A DNA stretch of 64,000 nt, from positions 6,842,745 to 6,906,744 of the forward strand of contig NC_052404.1 in NCBI RefSeq assembly GCF_009389715.1, written 5' to 3'. Position numbers and translations under genes: made by a program. This stretch comes from Phoenix dactylifera (lineage: Eukaryota > Streptophyta > Magnoliopsida > Arecales > Arecaceae). Of this stretch, positions 51,166 to 63,027 are shown piece by piece. Below the pieces are notes generated by a model. That model was not told the origin of the DNA. It worked only from the letters and a program-made list of their open reading frames with translations, and ran no database searches. Position 1 is the stretch's first letter. Each line of letters starts with the position of its first letter.

Positions 51166-54100
51166 TCAACCAGATTTGAATAACAGCACGGCTTTCGAGT
51201 CTACATAGAAATAGATGAAGTGGTTGGTCTCATGCGTCACGTATGAACCTGTTAAACAAGAAGCCAACAAAAGAATATTTATCACTCAGTCAACAAGTTA
51301 ATCCATCACAATTCATGGTTAGTTTTTAATAAAGAAACAAAAAAGAAGGGAGAATAAAACTTCAACCCAAGATATAGTAAAAATGGGACATAATTGCATG
51401 ATAAATGCATTATATAGAACTTCACTGCTACAGGTACACATAGTTCAGTCATATACTCAGTTCAGTTTGAACAAGTAGATAAAAAACCTCATTCATTATG
51501 CCAACACTAAAATTAGCAGTACTGCATGTAGTAGAGGATACCCAGAGATATATAAAAAACCCAGATGACCAAAAAAATAATTGATGGCTAAAACAAAAGA
51601 AGCCAAGATGGTCTCTCATATAACCAAGGGTATCAAGTTTATCCAAATGAACTGCATTTGTGGACTTCTAGAAGCTAAGACAATTAGAATTCACTTGCTC
51701 TGGCTGTTTAGAATTTCAAATGACTTTTACTAAGTAGAGTGGGGATGGTTCAATGAGATGTGAACGTCGCTGGACGTGTTAGCAAATATAAGGTAGAAAG
51801 ACGCAGAAAAAATTACATTGATCACATAAATATAACATTAACACTAAGCCTTATCTGATCAAGTTAAGGCAGGCAGTCAGCATGATATTTCAATTCCATT
51901 TCTCCCTTCCAAACACAAGCTTGCCTTCACATGTTTAAAACTGGAAGCAAATATGCTATTCAAGGATGCTGTTCTAAATATGTATTGCTGGCATAAGAAC
52001 AACAAACTTATGCAAACAACATTGTAGCCTGTCATGGTTTCATATTTGCGAACTAGTGGAAGAAAGTCTTCATGATAATTCATAAAGTATGAGATTTATG
52101 TTGCACTGGAACCGAAGAATGGTGCACAACAAAGGGAATGGCTTAAAAAGAAGCATATCATACAGTAAAATTGGAGTACACGTATCGTATGAAGAACCCG
52201 TTTCAGCAAAAAAAAAAATACAGTAAAATTGGAGAGAGAAGGAATAGAGAACTGAAAAGGTTAGAAGATTAATGACAGCAGAACAGCCAAGCCAATCATC
52301 AGCCCTTTCCTCACTTCCATCCATATTTCCTAGCATTAATGCAGTTTTGCACAAAACACGTTGCCTCTTTAGCCTCAACAAGAACTCCACAAGGATGCTA
52401 AAAGGTACAATTTATTTATATAGACTTCATAATGCGACCAGAACCTTATTACTAGCTGAACCTCACATTACAATGGCTGGCCCATGATAGATTACTCAAT
52501 CATTTAGTCAAACTTGAGTCAAATTTTCCTTTCCTTTTAAAGAATCTCACGATTGACTCAAAATTCTGCGAGCACCTACATGTCCTACACATTGCAAAGG
52601 AACCTAAAAGTTATGAAAACCATATATAGTCTCTCTTTTTACAGTGAATGAGCTATTACTTAGTTGAGTGCCTAATTACAACCTTTCAGATGAAGTGTTG
52701 CTTCTTTACCAAAACTTGCAATGTTGACACTAAAGGAGCTTGAAGGCAACTTGGTGATGGTCCAAGGAGGCTGATGAGTAAACTTCCCAAGCCAAGGCAC
52801 TTATTCCATGTATGAGCAATAATGCTCGTAGCATGTCAAATAGCAACCATATCCCTATATTTATTATTTGTTTTATTAAGCATATTATTATTTAAGTTAG
52901 TCATTGCATATTTTACCATCACTTTAGAATAGTAAGTTTTCTTCTAGGGTATAAGAGGGCTTTTAGTTCCTGGGCCAGAACCAAGCTCCTCTTCTACTCC
53001 CAAAGAACAATTATCTCACTTCTGCAAGTACAATCACTTGTGAACGTGCTTGCTCTGACCTCCTGTGAGCCATCCTCCCTATATGGTTCCATGTTACTTC
53101 ATCTAGTCCAGATAATTTGACTACATGCATTCCAATATTAATTCACGAAAGTGTCTAATTTCAGTTGCAAGACAATGAAATGACAGAAGACGAGGCTTTC
53201 TCATCTAATATGGATGAACCTACACAAGAATGAATCGGAGAAAAGTATTTTTCTCAAACTCATATATCTTGAACATGAGTAGAAATGCAGAAGGGGCTCA
53301 ATAATTATGATCATGTCATGTAGAAGTGCAAAGATACACACCGTTGAAGGAAAAGGGGAGGAAACATTGCCATCATAATATAAACAAACACTTTTGAAAC
53401 TGGAAAGCAAAAAATATCCCAAACTCATAGGTCCTATGAATAACTAGTTAAAAGTATAAATTGATAATGTTCACTTCCTGGAATATGCATCTAAAGACTA
53501 TAGTATAACAATAAAATAGTTTAAGCAACACATCAAAAAAGACTTCATTGAAGTTTAAAAAATTAAATATTATGTAACCCAATAATTAAAGTAATTAACT
53601 TGGAAACAAAAGAAAACATCGAAGGGCATCTTGCATTAACTATAGATGTATTAAATTATAAAACAGTGTCTGTGGAAGTATATTTCTCATCTAATATGGA
53701 TGAACCTACACAAGAATGAATCCGAAAAAACTATATTTCTCAAATATATCTTGAATACGAGTACAAATGCAGACGGGGATCAATAATTATTATCATGTCA
53801 TGTGGAAGTGCAAAGATACACACAGTTGAACGAAAAGGGGAGGAAACATTGCCATCATAATATAAACAAACAGTTTTGAAACTGGAAAGCAAAAATTATC
53901 TCAAACTCCTAGGTCCTATCAATAACTAGCTATAAGTATAAATTGATAATGTTCACTTCCTGGAATATGTATCTAAAGACTATAGTTTAACAATAAAACA
54001 GTTTAAGCAACACATCAAAAAAGACTTAATTGAAGTTAAAAAAGATATATGTTATGTAACCCAATAATTAAAGTAATTAAGTTGGAAACAAAAGAAAACA

Positions 54101-56653
54101 TCGAAGGACATCTTGCATTAACTATAGATGTATTAAATTATAAAATAGTGTCTGTTAGAGCAAAGCCAATTAATACCAGAAATGTTATTTGCTTTACTCA
54201 AGGAGGTCAACATATGAAATCTACTTTCATGCTCACAGATTGATAAAAAGACTGGAGGAGAAAATAACCGCATGGTCCTAATAGGATGTGGAAATCATGT
54301 ACACGACTGCCAAAAGTAGTTCAGTAACCATTAAGAAAAGGCAAGAACTAAGGATACATACATATAATTTCAGAAATGTATGAGGATATAGTGCGAAGAA
54401 CAAGTGGCATGGATAGTAAATTCTAGTTGCAATAGTTGCCTGCACCAAGAGTAAGGATTGCACCCTTGTATCTTTACACTTTCATAGAAGCATAAATGCA
54501 AGTCTCATGGAATTTAATTATGCAAACTAATTATGAATGTTACAGAGTTGAACTGCTGAGAAAAGAAGAGAAAAATGGGAGAAGCTCACAGAAACATGGG
54601 TTGAAAAACCTTGCTCCATCAAACATAGAGTTCTTTTAACCTTGGAGTAAATAATCTTTTATTACATATCAAATATACAAAGCAGAGAAACAAAATGGAG
54701 CCTCTGTGATTTGAAGCAGCTGGATGGTAAGAGGTTACCTCATCACTACATGCTGTTAAAACTTGAGAAAAGATGCTATAAAAAACAATAAAGACAATAA
54801 CGGTATACTATTTGAACTCTTAACATTAAAGAGGGTTCCCTTACATATTATACATCTTGAGAAGATTAAGATGTTGAAGTGCATATGACATAAACCAGGG
54901 GACACAGTACTAAGTAACTGAAAATAAAGTCTACGGGTTGTAATAATGGGCACATGTTCGATGAAGACTGGAGGTTGCTGTTTTGAGAAAGGATTCAGGA
55001 AATCTTGTGCTAACAGAAAATCTACTTCTTTGGTAGGTAAAATATGGCGATGCCTAATCCATAAGTTTATTCTCAAGTAAATGGATGAGACTTCTTGGTT
55101 AAAGCTGCAGTTACGACAGTTGGTTCACCTTGGTGGCAAAAGTATAGAGCATACTTTGCAATATCCAACATGGATAACTAGAAAGCTGAAAATTTCACGC
55201 ATATAAAATAAGTTTTGACAACTTCAAAATCCTAAAACAATAATGTGGTCAATATTCAAAGGTATATGCTGAGAATCAAATTAGACTTCTGAATGTAGTT
55301 AGATATGAAACTCTTCAGACCTTAATATGATCTTGAAATTTTTTTTGGATGGCTGGTATCAGGATTAAAGAATTACTTGGTGTGCTAACATCTTCATTCT
55401 GATATTACTTCAATGATGCTTCTATAATTAAAAGTCCTAGCATAGATAAAAGTTGCTTTTATCTACATCTGGATGTGTAAAAAGGTTTTTCGTTGCATTT
55501 TATCCAAGATTTCAGCTTTGCCTCCGGATTGCATTGATTGGCATGTCTTGCAAGATACAAGCTACTTTGATCTTTTCGTATGGACTCACATCCAGACCCA
55601 GAAACCTCGTAATAAACCGTTGAGGTCTCGATCAAGAAATTCACGAAAATTGTCCACAAGAATAAACATTGGGCCACATGGATGAACACCTTTTCCTACT
55701 GCCTTCAAGTAGCCACTCAACAGTCTAGGAAGAAGCACTGACTTTGCACGGGCAGTTTGTTCTTAATCAACATCCAACAAAAGAGATATCTAACAATGAG
55801 AGATTCAAAAAGAAAAGGAGGAGGAAAAAACATTCCAAGAACACTTCGAAATTCTAATAATTAACCATAACCATCATCTTTCGATTGATTATTGATTATC
55901 CCGATGCACGGATTGAAATTTCTCCATGAAACACTTTACCTAAGGGAACTATCGTTTCCTTTGTAACTTTCCCCCCTTTGTGCCAAGCAGTTCGATCAAA
56001 TTCTCAATCAGGTAACTACTTGATCATGCACCCTCATGACTTCCCTGAATTCATCCAGCTAAAAAAAAAAATACAGATCTGAATTCTTAGAACTTTTCAG
56101 CTAGCTAACTATCTTTCCTTGGAAAAAAAAGAGAAAAACTAAGCTAAAAGACTGATACGAACGCAAACAGCAGACGAAAGAAGAGATCAAATGGAGTTAC
56201 CGAAGTTGCGACCAACAATGCAGTGCCAAGTGGGGCCGTGCTTGTTGTCGAACTCCTTCTTGATGTACTCCGCGATCTCCTTCTCCACCGTATACTTCTC
56301 GAACGCCTGCTCCACAAATAAAACAAAGCAAACCCTAATCAACAGACCGGAAAATAGTAAAAAAGAAGAAATTTAAACTTTAGTCTAATATGGAAGCAGA
56401 CGTAAAAGGGGAGATGCGATGGAGAGAAATAGGTGGAGCTGCGTACAATGCGGGCACACTCGAAAACCTCCTGCTGCATCTCCTCCTTCATATCGGCGCT
56501 CTTGAAGGTGATCTTCCTGGCCGCGGGGGCCGCGGGCCCTGTCCCCGTATTGTCCCCTGGCGGCGCCGCCGACTTCCGGTCATCAGAGGAGGTCCTCAGG
56601 TACGCCATTGAGGCCGCCGATCTGGCGCCACCCTTCTTTCTCTCCTCCGCCAT
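51166..56653 (-). CDS. LC8-type dynein light chain, 3 exons
   Basis: Small dimeric hub protein that binds short linear motifs in partners. Higher plants lack most dynein motors, so it probably acts as an adaptor (family knowledge). Minus-strand exons: 56653-56447, 56306-56201, 51248-51166; 131 aa with correct GT..AG sites and phases. Residues 1-46 are a variable Lys/Ala/Pro-rich extension ([15 protein letters not shown] to AAPAARK). The LC8 core begins [17 protein letters not shown] and continues [36 protein letters not shown] and [20 protein letters not shown], ending LLFKSG. The core is about 85 aa, close to the usual 89. The ATG at 56653 is the first in frame. Intron 2 is 4.95 kb and contains a 486-bp tandem duplication. 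Confidence 0.95.
53197..54155. repeat. 486-bp tandem duplication in dynein light chain intron 2
   Basis: TTTCTCATCTAATATGGATG starts at 53197 and again at 53683. Copy 1 spans 53197-53682; copy 2 runs to about 54155, where both end in GTGTCTGT. The copies stay in register with scattered single-base changes and small indels. No coding content is apparent. Confidence 0.9.
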
Positions 56654-57736
56654 CTCGCCCCCTTTCTCCCCCTTTAATCCCTCCCCGATATCGCCGGCGC
56701 CGGCTCCGAAGAGAACGCGGCCGCTCGCTCTCAATTTTTCGGTAGTTTCGGAAGAGGAAGGAGATCTGAGTCTTGTTTTATTCGACTTGCTAAGCGTTCC
56801 AAGACTCTTTCAAATTTGGAATTTAGAGAGAGATGGGGGCTGGAACAAAATTACCCCTACGGTATGAGTATAGTATCGACAAGTATTTTTTTGACCGCCG
56901 GTGCCTCGTAGCGGTACCGTGGGCGTGGATAGAAAGCAAACTATTTTCTTTCAGCAAAAAAAAAGAAAAAAAAAAGAGCCAACTATTTTTGTGGACGAGC
57001 TTACGCCTTTTTTTTTCCCTTTTTTTTCATTTTTGTTTTTTTTTAGCGGCCGATTGATATTACTCGGGTACGAACACATCTAATAAAATTGGAGAACAAA
57101 TGTCACGAAATGAGCTTGTGTTTTGTCTGGACTAATAATGGTGATGCCCGATTCTAGTATTCTTTAGTTAGCATTTGGTAAGAGTATAAAAAAATAAGTA
57201 CAAGATTAACTAAAGTAGGTGATATAGCAACGGTAGATGTTTGTATCAAATTCATTTGATCGTTAATTTTTACAGAATAAATAATAAATTAAAATAAAAT
57301 TTTCTAGTTTTTTTGGGAATGAGAAAAACTACTCTTATCCCTTTCTAGTACACTTTATATGACAAAAACACCGAAACATAATAAGATATTATATACAATA
57401 TAATAGTGTATTATTAATTATTATATCATAATATTGATATATAGATAATAATATAAAATTTAGGGCTATAATTTAAAATGGTGAGATGGGCATAAAGAGT
57501 GGGTATAACACTATCCCAACATGGACATGGAACAACCTATACCCAAAAAAGAAAAAGAGTACAAGAAGGTTTTACTGAAGCATTATCACCACTGTGCTAG
57601 AAATGTCTGATACTCTTCTTTTGGGGACGGATGTCAACATTTAGAGGGTACCCCTCTATTGCTTCGTCTCTAAATTTTGTAGGTTGTATCCAAGTTAAAA
57701 TAGTGTAAGCAGCTGTTGTATGATGGAGATGACGAA

Positions 57737-57783
57737 AAAAAAAAAGAAAAAAAGAAAAAGAAGAAGAAGAAGAAGAAGAAGAA
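57737..57783. repeat. A-rich/(AAG)n microsatellite
   Basis: AAAAAGAAAAAGAAGAAGAAG-type run. Confidence 0.9.
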
Positions 57784-57946
57784 AGAAGCGGCACCATGCA
57801 CCTGCTCCACGATTCCGCCGTGCCGATCCACCGCTGCACCCGTAACCGAAATATTAATTGAAGGAAAACCATTTACCAAATATGTTCCACCCCAACGTGG
57901 CATACCACACGCCCCTATCCCTCCGAATCAACTAATCATCCCATAC

Positions 57947-57952
57947 CACGTG
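57947..57952 (+). promoter_or_regulatory. G-box CACGTG upstream of the DUF538 gene
   Basis: CACGTGG at 57947-57953. A second CACGTGG lies at 58064-58070 and an ACGTGG near 57894, all within 280 bp of the start codon. Such ACGTG cores bind bZIP or bHLH factors in light and ABA responses (family knowledge); use here is inferred. Confidence 0.5.
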
Positions 57953-58170
57953 GCATGCCACCGGTGCAACGTAGTGGTTTGGTAACGCAATTTAGGTCGT
58001 CTAGTCTAGAAAATACCTCCCTAAGCTTCAATCTTTCCCCTACCTACCCTTGCAGCTTCCTAACACGTGGTCTTCTGGTTCTTTCTGTGGATAAAACCAC
58101 AGAAACAAACAAACAAGCGGAGAGCGTGTAGAAATAGGAGGAAATCTAGAGCAAGAGGAAGAAAGAAACC

Positions 58171-58683
58171 ATGGGGATGATGGGGTCTCTCCTCCTCCTC
58201 GTCGTCCTCCTCCTCTGCATCGCTTCCTCCGCGGTAAGCTCACCCCTGCCCATCATCTTCTCCGATGATACGAAGCCGAGCGCCTACGAGGTGCTCGAGT
58301 CGTATAACTTTCCCATCGGGCTGCTCCCCAAGGGCTGCCTGGGGTACGACCTCGACCCGGACACCGGCGAGTTCTCCGCCTACTTCAACGGCACCTGCAG
58401 CTTCTCCCTGGAGGGCTCCTACCAGCTGCGCTACCAGGCCACCGTCTCCGGCCGGATCTCCGCCGGCCGCCTCTCCGACCTCCGCGGCGTCAGCGTCAAG
58501 GTCCTCCTGTTCTGGATCAACATCATCGAGGTCACCCGCCACGGCGACCAGCTCGAGTTCTCCGTCGGCATCGCCTCCGCCGACTTCTCCGTCGACAACT
58601 TCTACGAGAGCCCCCAGTGCGGCTGCGGCTTCGACTGCGACGGCGCTTCCTCTTCCGCTTTTGATCGATCAAATCTTCTTTAA
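58171..58683 (+). CDS. Secreted DUF538 family protein
   Basis: Single-exon, 170 aa. Residues 1-24 form a signal peptide (MGMMGSLLLLVVLLLCIASS then AVSS), followed by the DUF538 domain: SAYEVLESYNFPIGLLPKGC, YDLDPDTGEFSAYFNGTCSF, YQLRYQATVSGRISAGRLSD, GVSVKVLLFWINIIEVTRHG, ending FYESPQCGCGFDCDG. These are the expected family blocks. The function of DUF538 is not settled; members are stress-linked and predicted to be secreted. The coding part is strongly GC-rich (C or G at most third positions) against AT-rich flanks. The ATG at 58171 is the first in frame; two further ATGs follow within four codons. The C-terminal tail after the last Cys is short and low in order. Confidence 0.93.
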   Translation: MGMMGSLLLLVVLLLCIASSAVSSPLPIIFSDDTKPSAYEVLESYNFPIGLLPKGCLGYDLDPDTGEFSAYFNGTCSFSLEGSYQLRYQATVSGRISAGRLSDLRGVSVKVLLFWINIIEVTRHGDQLEFSVGIASADFSVDNFYESPQCGCGFDCDGASSSAFDRSNLL

Positions 58684-59146
58684 GGTAGAACAGAAACCCT
58701 TTTAATTCCTCTTATGTTTAACTATATATGCGTATCTACTAGCAATGGAAATGGAAATGGAGATGACCCTTTTTATATTTCTCTCTTTTAGTTCGATCAA
58801 ATCCATCTTTAGGTTCTCGAGCGGAATGGAAGAATTCCTCTAATTAATAATTTAAAGGATTTTTTTTTTTTTTTTGCGTGAATACCCTTCTCAAAGTTTA
58901 AATTTGCATAAATATCTTTTTAGAACTTATATTTATTTCCATACCCTATAAAGCACAGATTTTGCACAATATTCTCACACCATTAATAAAAACCATATTT
59001 ATTTTATTTAAAAATAAAATAAAAATTTTAAATTAATTTTTTCTCTTTTTGCGATCGTCTTATAAATATTTTTTTTTTCACATCTATCTATTAAGAATAC
59101 TTTAGTTATTTTAATTTAAAATCATTAATTTTTTAATAGCGTTAGA
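58684..59146. other. 3' flank of the DUF538 gene
   Basis: AT-rich, with a run of T at 58861-58876. Likely 3' UTR followed by spacer. Nothing else is seen. Confidence 0.6.
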
Positions 59147-59940
59147 TGTTATGGGTATTGTTGCTGGTGGTCCAAACCGAGAACGATTGGCACAGCGGTG
59201 TGAACGGGGTCCCGTTTGAGTTGCCTTGGTTGGTGTTGATTGCGCTCCACTTTCCACCGGGAAACCTGCAAGCAAGCCTCGCACCACCACTGGGGTAGTG
59301 GGGGCCCTCCGACGATCAAGTCAGAGGAGATTGGAGGAGAAGGAGAGATAATAGTAGCAAGTAAGAGAATGCTCTGGAAGTTCTTGCTTACCCTCCCCCT
59401 TCTCCCCCCAGCCGCATATATACCAGGCTGGGGGGCCCTTTTGGGGGGTTGGTCATCGTGTAGCACGATGGAGCTGCCACTGACATGGCCGTTACAGGGC
59501 GTCGTGGGGCAGCGCTGGGTACGGCCATGACAGGGCGTAGTGGAGCTCCGCTTTGTACGGCTGTTACAGGGGATCGTGGAGCAGCGCCGGATACGACCGT
59601 TGCAGGGAGTAGTGGAGCAGAGGGCCGCGGCGTGCCTCTGGGAAATAGCCTGTCGTTGTCGAGAGATGTCCGACTCGGGGTCGGGCTGCGGAGACGAAGA
59701 TGTCCGACTCGGGATCGGATTGCTGGATCAAGGGGCAGCCGACTCGGGGTCGGGCTGCGGAGCCGAAGATGTCCGACTCGGGGTCGGATTGCTGGATCAA
59801 GGGGCAGCCGACTCGGGGTCGGGCTGCGGAGCTGAAGATGTCCGACTCGGGGTCGGATTGCTGGATCAAGGGGCTGCCGTAGTCTTCCTGGGCGCGCGTG
59901 CCGGTCACGTGGGGCATGGTGGCTAAGTTCCCCCGTAACA
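59147..59940 (+). repeat. Candidate LTR of a GC-rich retroelement
   Basis: The segment opens TGTTATGGG and closes CCCGTAACA, giving inverted TGTTA/TAACA ends, and base composition jumps from AT-rich to GC-rich at 59147. No 5-bp duplication is found between the two flanks, as expected if this is only the 5' LTR and the partner is beyond the window. Against this, no standard primer-binding site follows 59940, and a TATA-like box lies downstream near 60207, so the true LTR might extend further right. Confidence 0.5.
59672..59878 (+). repeat. 69-bp tandem repeat, 3 copies
   Basis: GACTCGGGGTCGGGCTGCGG begins at 59672, 59741 and 59810. The copies differ at a few bases (GAGACGAAG, GAGCCGAAG, GAGCTGAAG). 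Because 69 is a multiple of three, both strands show repeated 23-residue open stretches; these are probably not coding. Confidence 0.95.
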
Positions 59941-60206
59941 GTAGCCCCCCACTTCCGAGCCTGAAACCAGAAGGGGAACGGGTGAAGGGAGTGATGCTTC
60001 GAGATTGCCGCCATCCCTCGGAGAGGCGCGCGCGCTTCGAGCTCCCCGCCTTCTTTATGGCGTACGGCGGTTGTTTGCTGACCTGGCAGTCTGAGGATTT
60101 CGGCGGACATCCCTCCTTAATGGCGTCGATTCGCCTTTGGGGCGCGAGCGACCCTTCGGCAGCCAGACGTCCTCTGGCGTCACCGAGGCGTCACCCACCT
60201 TTCCGC

Positions 60207-60473
60207 CTATTTAACCGGGGGCCCTCCTCCGTCCGCCTTTCTCTTTACAGACATCTTCGAGTTTCTCCTTTGCGCTGCCGCCATTGCCGTCGGACTGTTG
60301 GCTTGCTCCTCCTTTGACGCTCTCGGAGCCGTTCTTCCTTTTCTTCCGGTGAGTTGCCCCATTCTTCAATTTAAGGCTCTCCATACTTTCTCCTTTTGTA
60401 TTAGGGTACTCCAGTCGTTCCGGTCCTTTCCCCCTTCTTGACCCCGTCCTGACCGTAGATTCACTGGCCATTA
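60207..60473 (+). promoter_or_regulatory. Possible promoter and leader intron of the retroelement ORF
   Basis: CTATTTAA near 60207-60214 is TATA-like. A donor GTGAGT near 60350 and an acceptor TTAG at 60471-60474 just before ATG 60477 could bound a leader intron of about 125 bp. This is inferred from sites alone. Confidence 0.35.
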
Positions 60474-60476
60474 GGG

Positions 60477-62845
60477 ATGGGCGAAGTGAGAGCAGACCGC
60501 ATTAAGACGGAGCTGGTCGCTGAAGACCTAGATAGGTTCGTGGCTCGATACCACCTTCCCGAGGCCTGCAATGTTACGCTCCCGGGGCCTGAGGAGAGGA
60601 TGTCCCATCCTCCTCCAGGGAAGGTCGCCATCAATGAAGGCATTCTTCAGGCTGGGTTTCGCTTTCCCCCCTCGGACTTAGTTGTGCAGGTGCTTCGGGG
60701 TTTAAGAGTGGCGCCGACGCAACTGGTGCCGAACTCATGGCGCGCCCTGACGGCCTTCCAGGTTCTCTGCCGCATGCACGAGGTTCCCGCCACCCTGAAT
60801 GTCTTTTGGGAATGCTACGGCCTGAGCGGCCACCCCCAGGACAAAGGGTGGTGGTGCTTTGCGGCGCGGCGAGGGTGCGGCCTCGTCAAGGAGGCTCCTT
60901 CCTCCATTCACGGCTGGAAGGAGCGTTTCTTTTTCATTGACGTAGATCCCTCTTGGGGAATCAGGGCAACCTGGGAGACGCCGATGAAGTCCCCGATTGG
61001 CCTATCGAGGTTGTCGAGGGAGGAATCCGATGGCGTCGCCGTCTTGAAGGGGTTGGTTGCCGAGGGCCGGCTCCCCTCGGTGGCTTGCCTTATTTCCGAG
61101 GATACCTTGGTGAACGTTGGTCTGAGCTCGGTCCCCACTGACCGTGAGCCCGCCACCATTTCTTTTTTAGCTCTTTTCTCCTCTTTCGTCTCGTTCTTTC
61201 CTTCAGTTTCTCAACCTCCGACCACCTCGTCCTTTTTGCAGAGATCGACGACGTCATGCGGTCGGACAAGGCAACGGCTGTTGGTAGGACGTCCCTACTG
61301 GAAGCAGTCCGGAGGAAGAAACGAGCTCCTCCGAGCGGGGCCCCACCGGCGAAGAAGTCCCGCCGGCAGGCGACTCCGACGCCGACAGACGGGTCCGGAC
61401 CCACCGATCAGGGGGACGCCGCGGGCGCGGACCGGGAGTTGACGCTGTATCAGCCCTTCGATGCCGAGACTACCGTTTCTCCGGAGGCATCACCCGGGCG
61501 CGGCCGAGATGGATGGGTCGGACGTGATCGGTCCCCAGCCCAGCCTTTGACTCGGTCGGCTCCGGATGATACGAGGAGGGACGCGCCGAGGCCCCGGCCG
61601 AGCGGGACCCTGTCAATTCCAGGGGCGGTCCCCGCCCCGAGCATGGTCAGCATGACTCTTCCCCAAGCGATGGGTAAGGGTAAGGCTGCGGAACCACCGT
61701 CCGACTCCGGGGAGAAGTCGGGGTCGGCCTTCACTTTCGCCGGCGCCCGAAGCCTCATCGAGACGGTACTGCTGGAGAAGGACCGCAGGCAGGTCCGGGA
61801 GATGAGGGTCCCTGACGTTGGGGCTGCCAGCTGCGTCTGTCTCATGTCGGTGAGTGTTCTTTTGGTCGCTTTCATCATTTATAGGCTCTGTTGATCCCCG
61901 CCTGACGCCCTCGTTTTTCCTATCTCTTAGCTCGCCCAGTACATGATCCGCCTGGAGGAGTGCTACGAGGAACAGGCGAGGCTTCTGGCGAGGGCCGAGA
62001 GCCAACTGAAGGCAGTAGAGGAGGGAGGTCAGGCTGCGGCGGGGAGGACGACCAGGGACCTCGAGATGAGGCTCCAGGTGGCCGAAGAGCGGGCACTCGG
62101 CTTCGTCACCCTCGAGAAGCAACTGTTGGAGGCTCAGGAGCAACTCAAGGTTGCCTCGGGTCTCGAGGGCGAGATCAAGAAGGCGGAGGAGCGGGCCGAG
62201 AAGCAGTCCCGGAAGGCTGCCGACTACCGGGAGAGGTGGGAGAAGGCCCAGCGGTCAGCCGACAACGCCCGCAACCGAACCCGGTCTCTTGAAGCCAAGC
62301 TGGGCGAATTGGAGTCGGCCTTGGAGAAGTCCCGCGCGAGCGACCAGGAGCTTCAGTCGCGCCTGGAGGAGGCTGAGGCTGCTCGCATTGCTGCCGAGGC
62401 GAAGCACAAGGAGGCTCAGGCTGATCTGCTGAGGATCTCCTCCGAGGCGGACGACCGGATTGTGGCGAAGGTCTTGGAGGCGAAGGCTCAGATTATGGAG
62501 CGGGCAGAGGCGGCGCTGGCCGAGAAGAGTGCGGAGATCGGGCGTCAGGCGGTACAGGCTTATCGTCAGTCCGCCGAGTTCACCCGTGATATGTCGGAGG
62601 CGGTACAGGCCTATCGTCAGTCTGACGAGTTCGTCCGTGACATGTCGGACGCGGGGTCCGACTCCTTTGTCTTAGGCTTCGAGGAAGGCCTGGCAAGGGT
62701 GTCGGCTAAGTACCCCGAAATTGACCTGAGTGGGATCTCCCTTCTCGACTCCCCTCCGGCGCCATTGCCTGCTGCTTCTCCAACCGTCTCCCTACCCCCT
62801 GCGGACGTGGCCGGCGTTCCCGACCCGGGGGTTCCTCCAAGCTGA
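60477..62845 (+). CDS. Retroelement-associated protein, gypsy-type Transposase_28-like domain plus coiled coil, 3 exons
   Basis: Exons 60477-61143, 61242-61849 and 61931-62845 join in phase to 729 aa through GTGAGC and GTGAGT donors and CAG/TAG acceptors. The N-terminal third (VAEDLDRFVARYHLPEACNV, INEGILQAGFRFPPSDLVVQ, LNVFWECYGLSG, FFIDVDPSWG) resembles the plant putative gypsy-type transposon domain (PF04195, Transposase_28). The middle is Pro/Arg-rich and disordered (AVRRKKRAPPSGAPPAKKSR). Exon 3 is a long Glu/Ala/Arg-rich coiled coil with a duplicated AYRQS-EF-RDMS motif, and ends in a Pro-rich tail. Such ORFs are frequent in plant LTR retroelements and their derivatives; their role is unknown. 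The frame is undamaged across all three exons. It lies between a candidate LTR and a satellite-like array. Assignment of the domain is from pattern memory and should be treated as likely, not proven. Confidence 0.72.
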
Positions 62846-63020
62846 CCTTCTGTATTTTCGTTCTTTTCTTTGTGTGTTGGCGTTTTGCCAAGTTGTATGG
62901 GTCTCGGCCCTGAAACAATGAAAGTTAATGCAAATAGAGTTTCTTCATTTCACTTTCGTCCTTCTTCTTTTTAACTCTTGGTAGCGTCTCGCTGACTCCC
63001 GACTCTTGAAATTCTTCTGG
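62846..63020. other. 3' flank of the retroelement ORF
   Basis: T-rich short spacer with an AATGAAA-type word near 62919, plausibly the 3' UTR, leading into the tandem array. Confidence 0.45.
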
Positions 63021-63027
63021 CGCTAAG

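Larger units (their letters stand above)
56654..58170. other. Divergent upstream region, dynein light chain and DUF538 gene
   Basis: The two flanking genes are transcribed away from each other. The left part is the GC-rich leader of the dynein light chain, the middle is AT-rich, and a (GAA)n run lies at 57737-57783. The right 250 bp hold two CACGTG boxes before the DUF538 gene. No other gene is seen. Confidence 0.6.

Noticed and set aside
55459..55689. Small overlapping frames on both strands in dynein light chain intron 2
   Set aside because: No recognisable motif; within chance for AT-rich intron DNA.
58240..58705. Long frames on the other strand and frame of the DUF538 gene
   Set aside because: GC-rich third positions keep alternative frames open. 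Only the frame with signal peptide and DUF538 blocks makes sense.
59388..60110. 240-codon minus-strand frame with 23-residue repeats
   Set aside because: Explained by the 69-bp GC-rich repeats in the candidate LTR; no domain and no homologue I can name.
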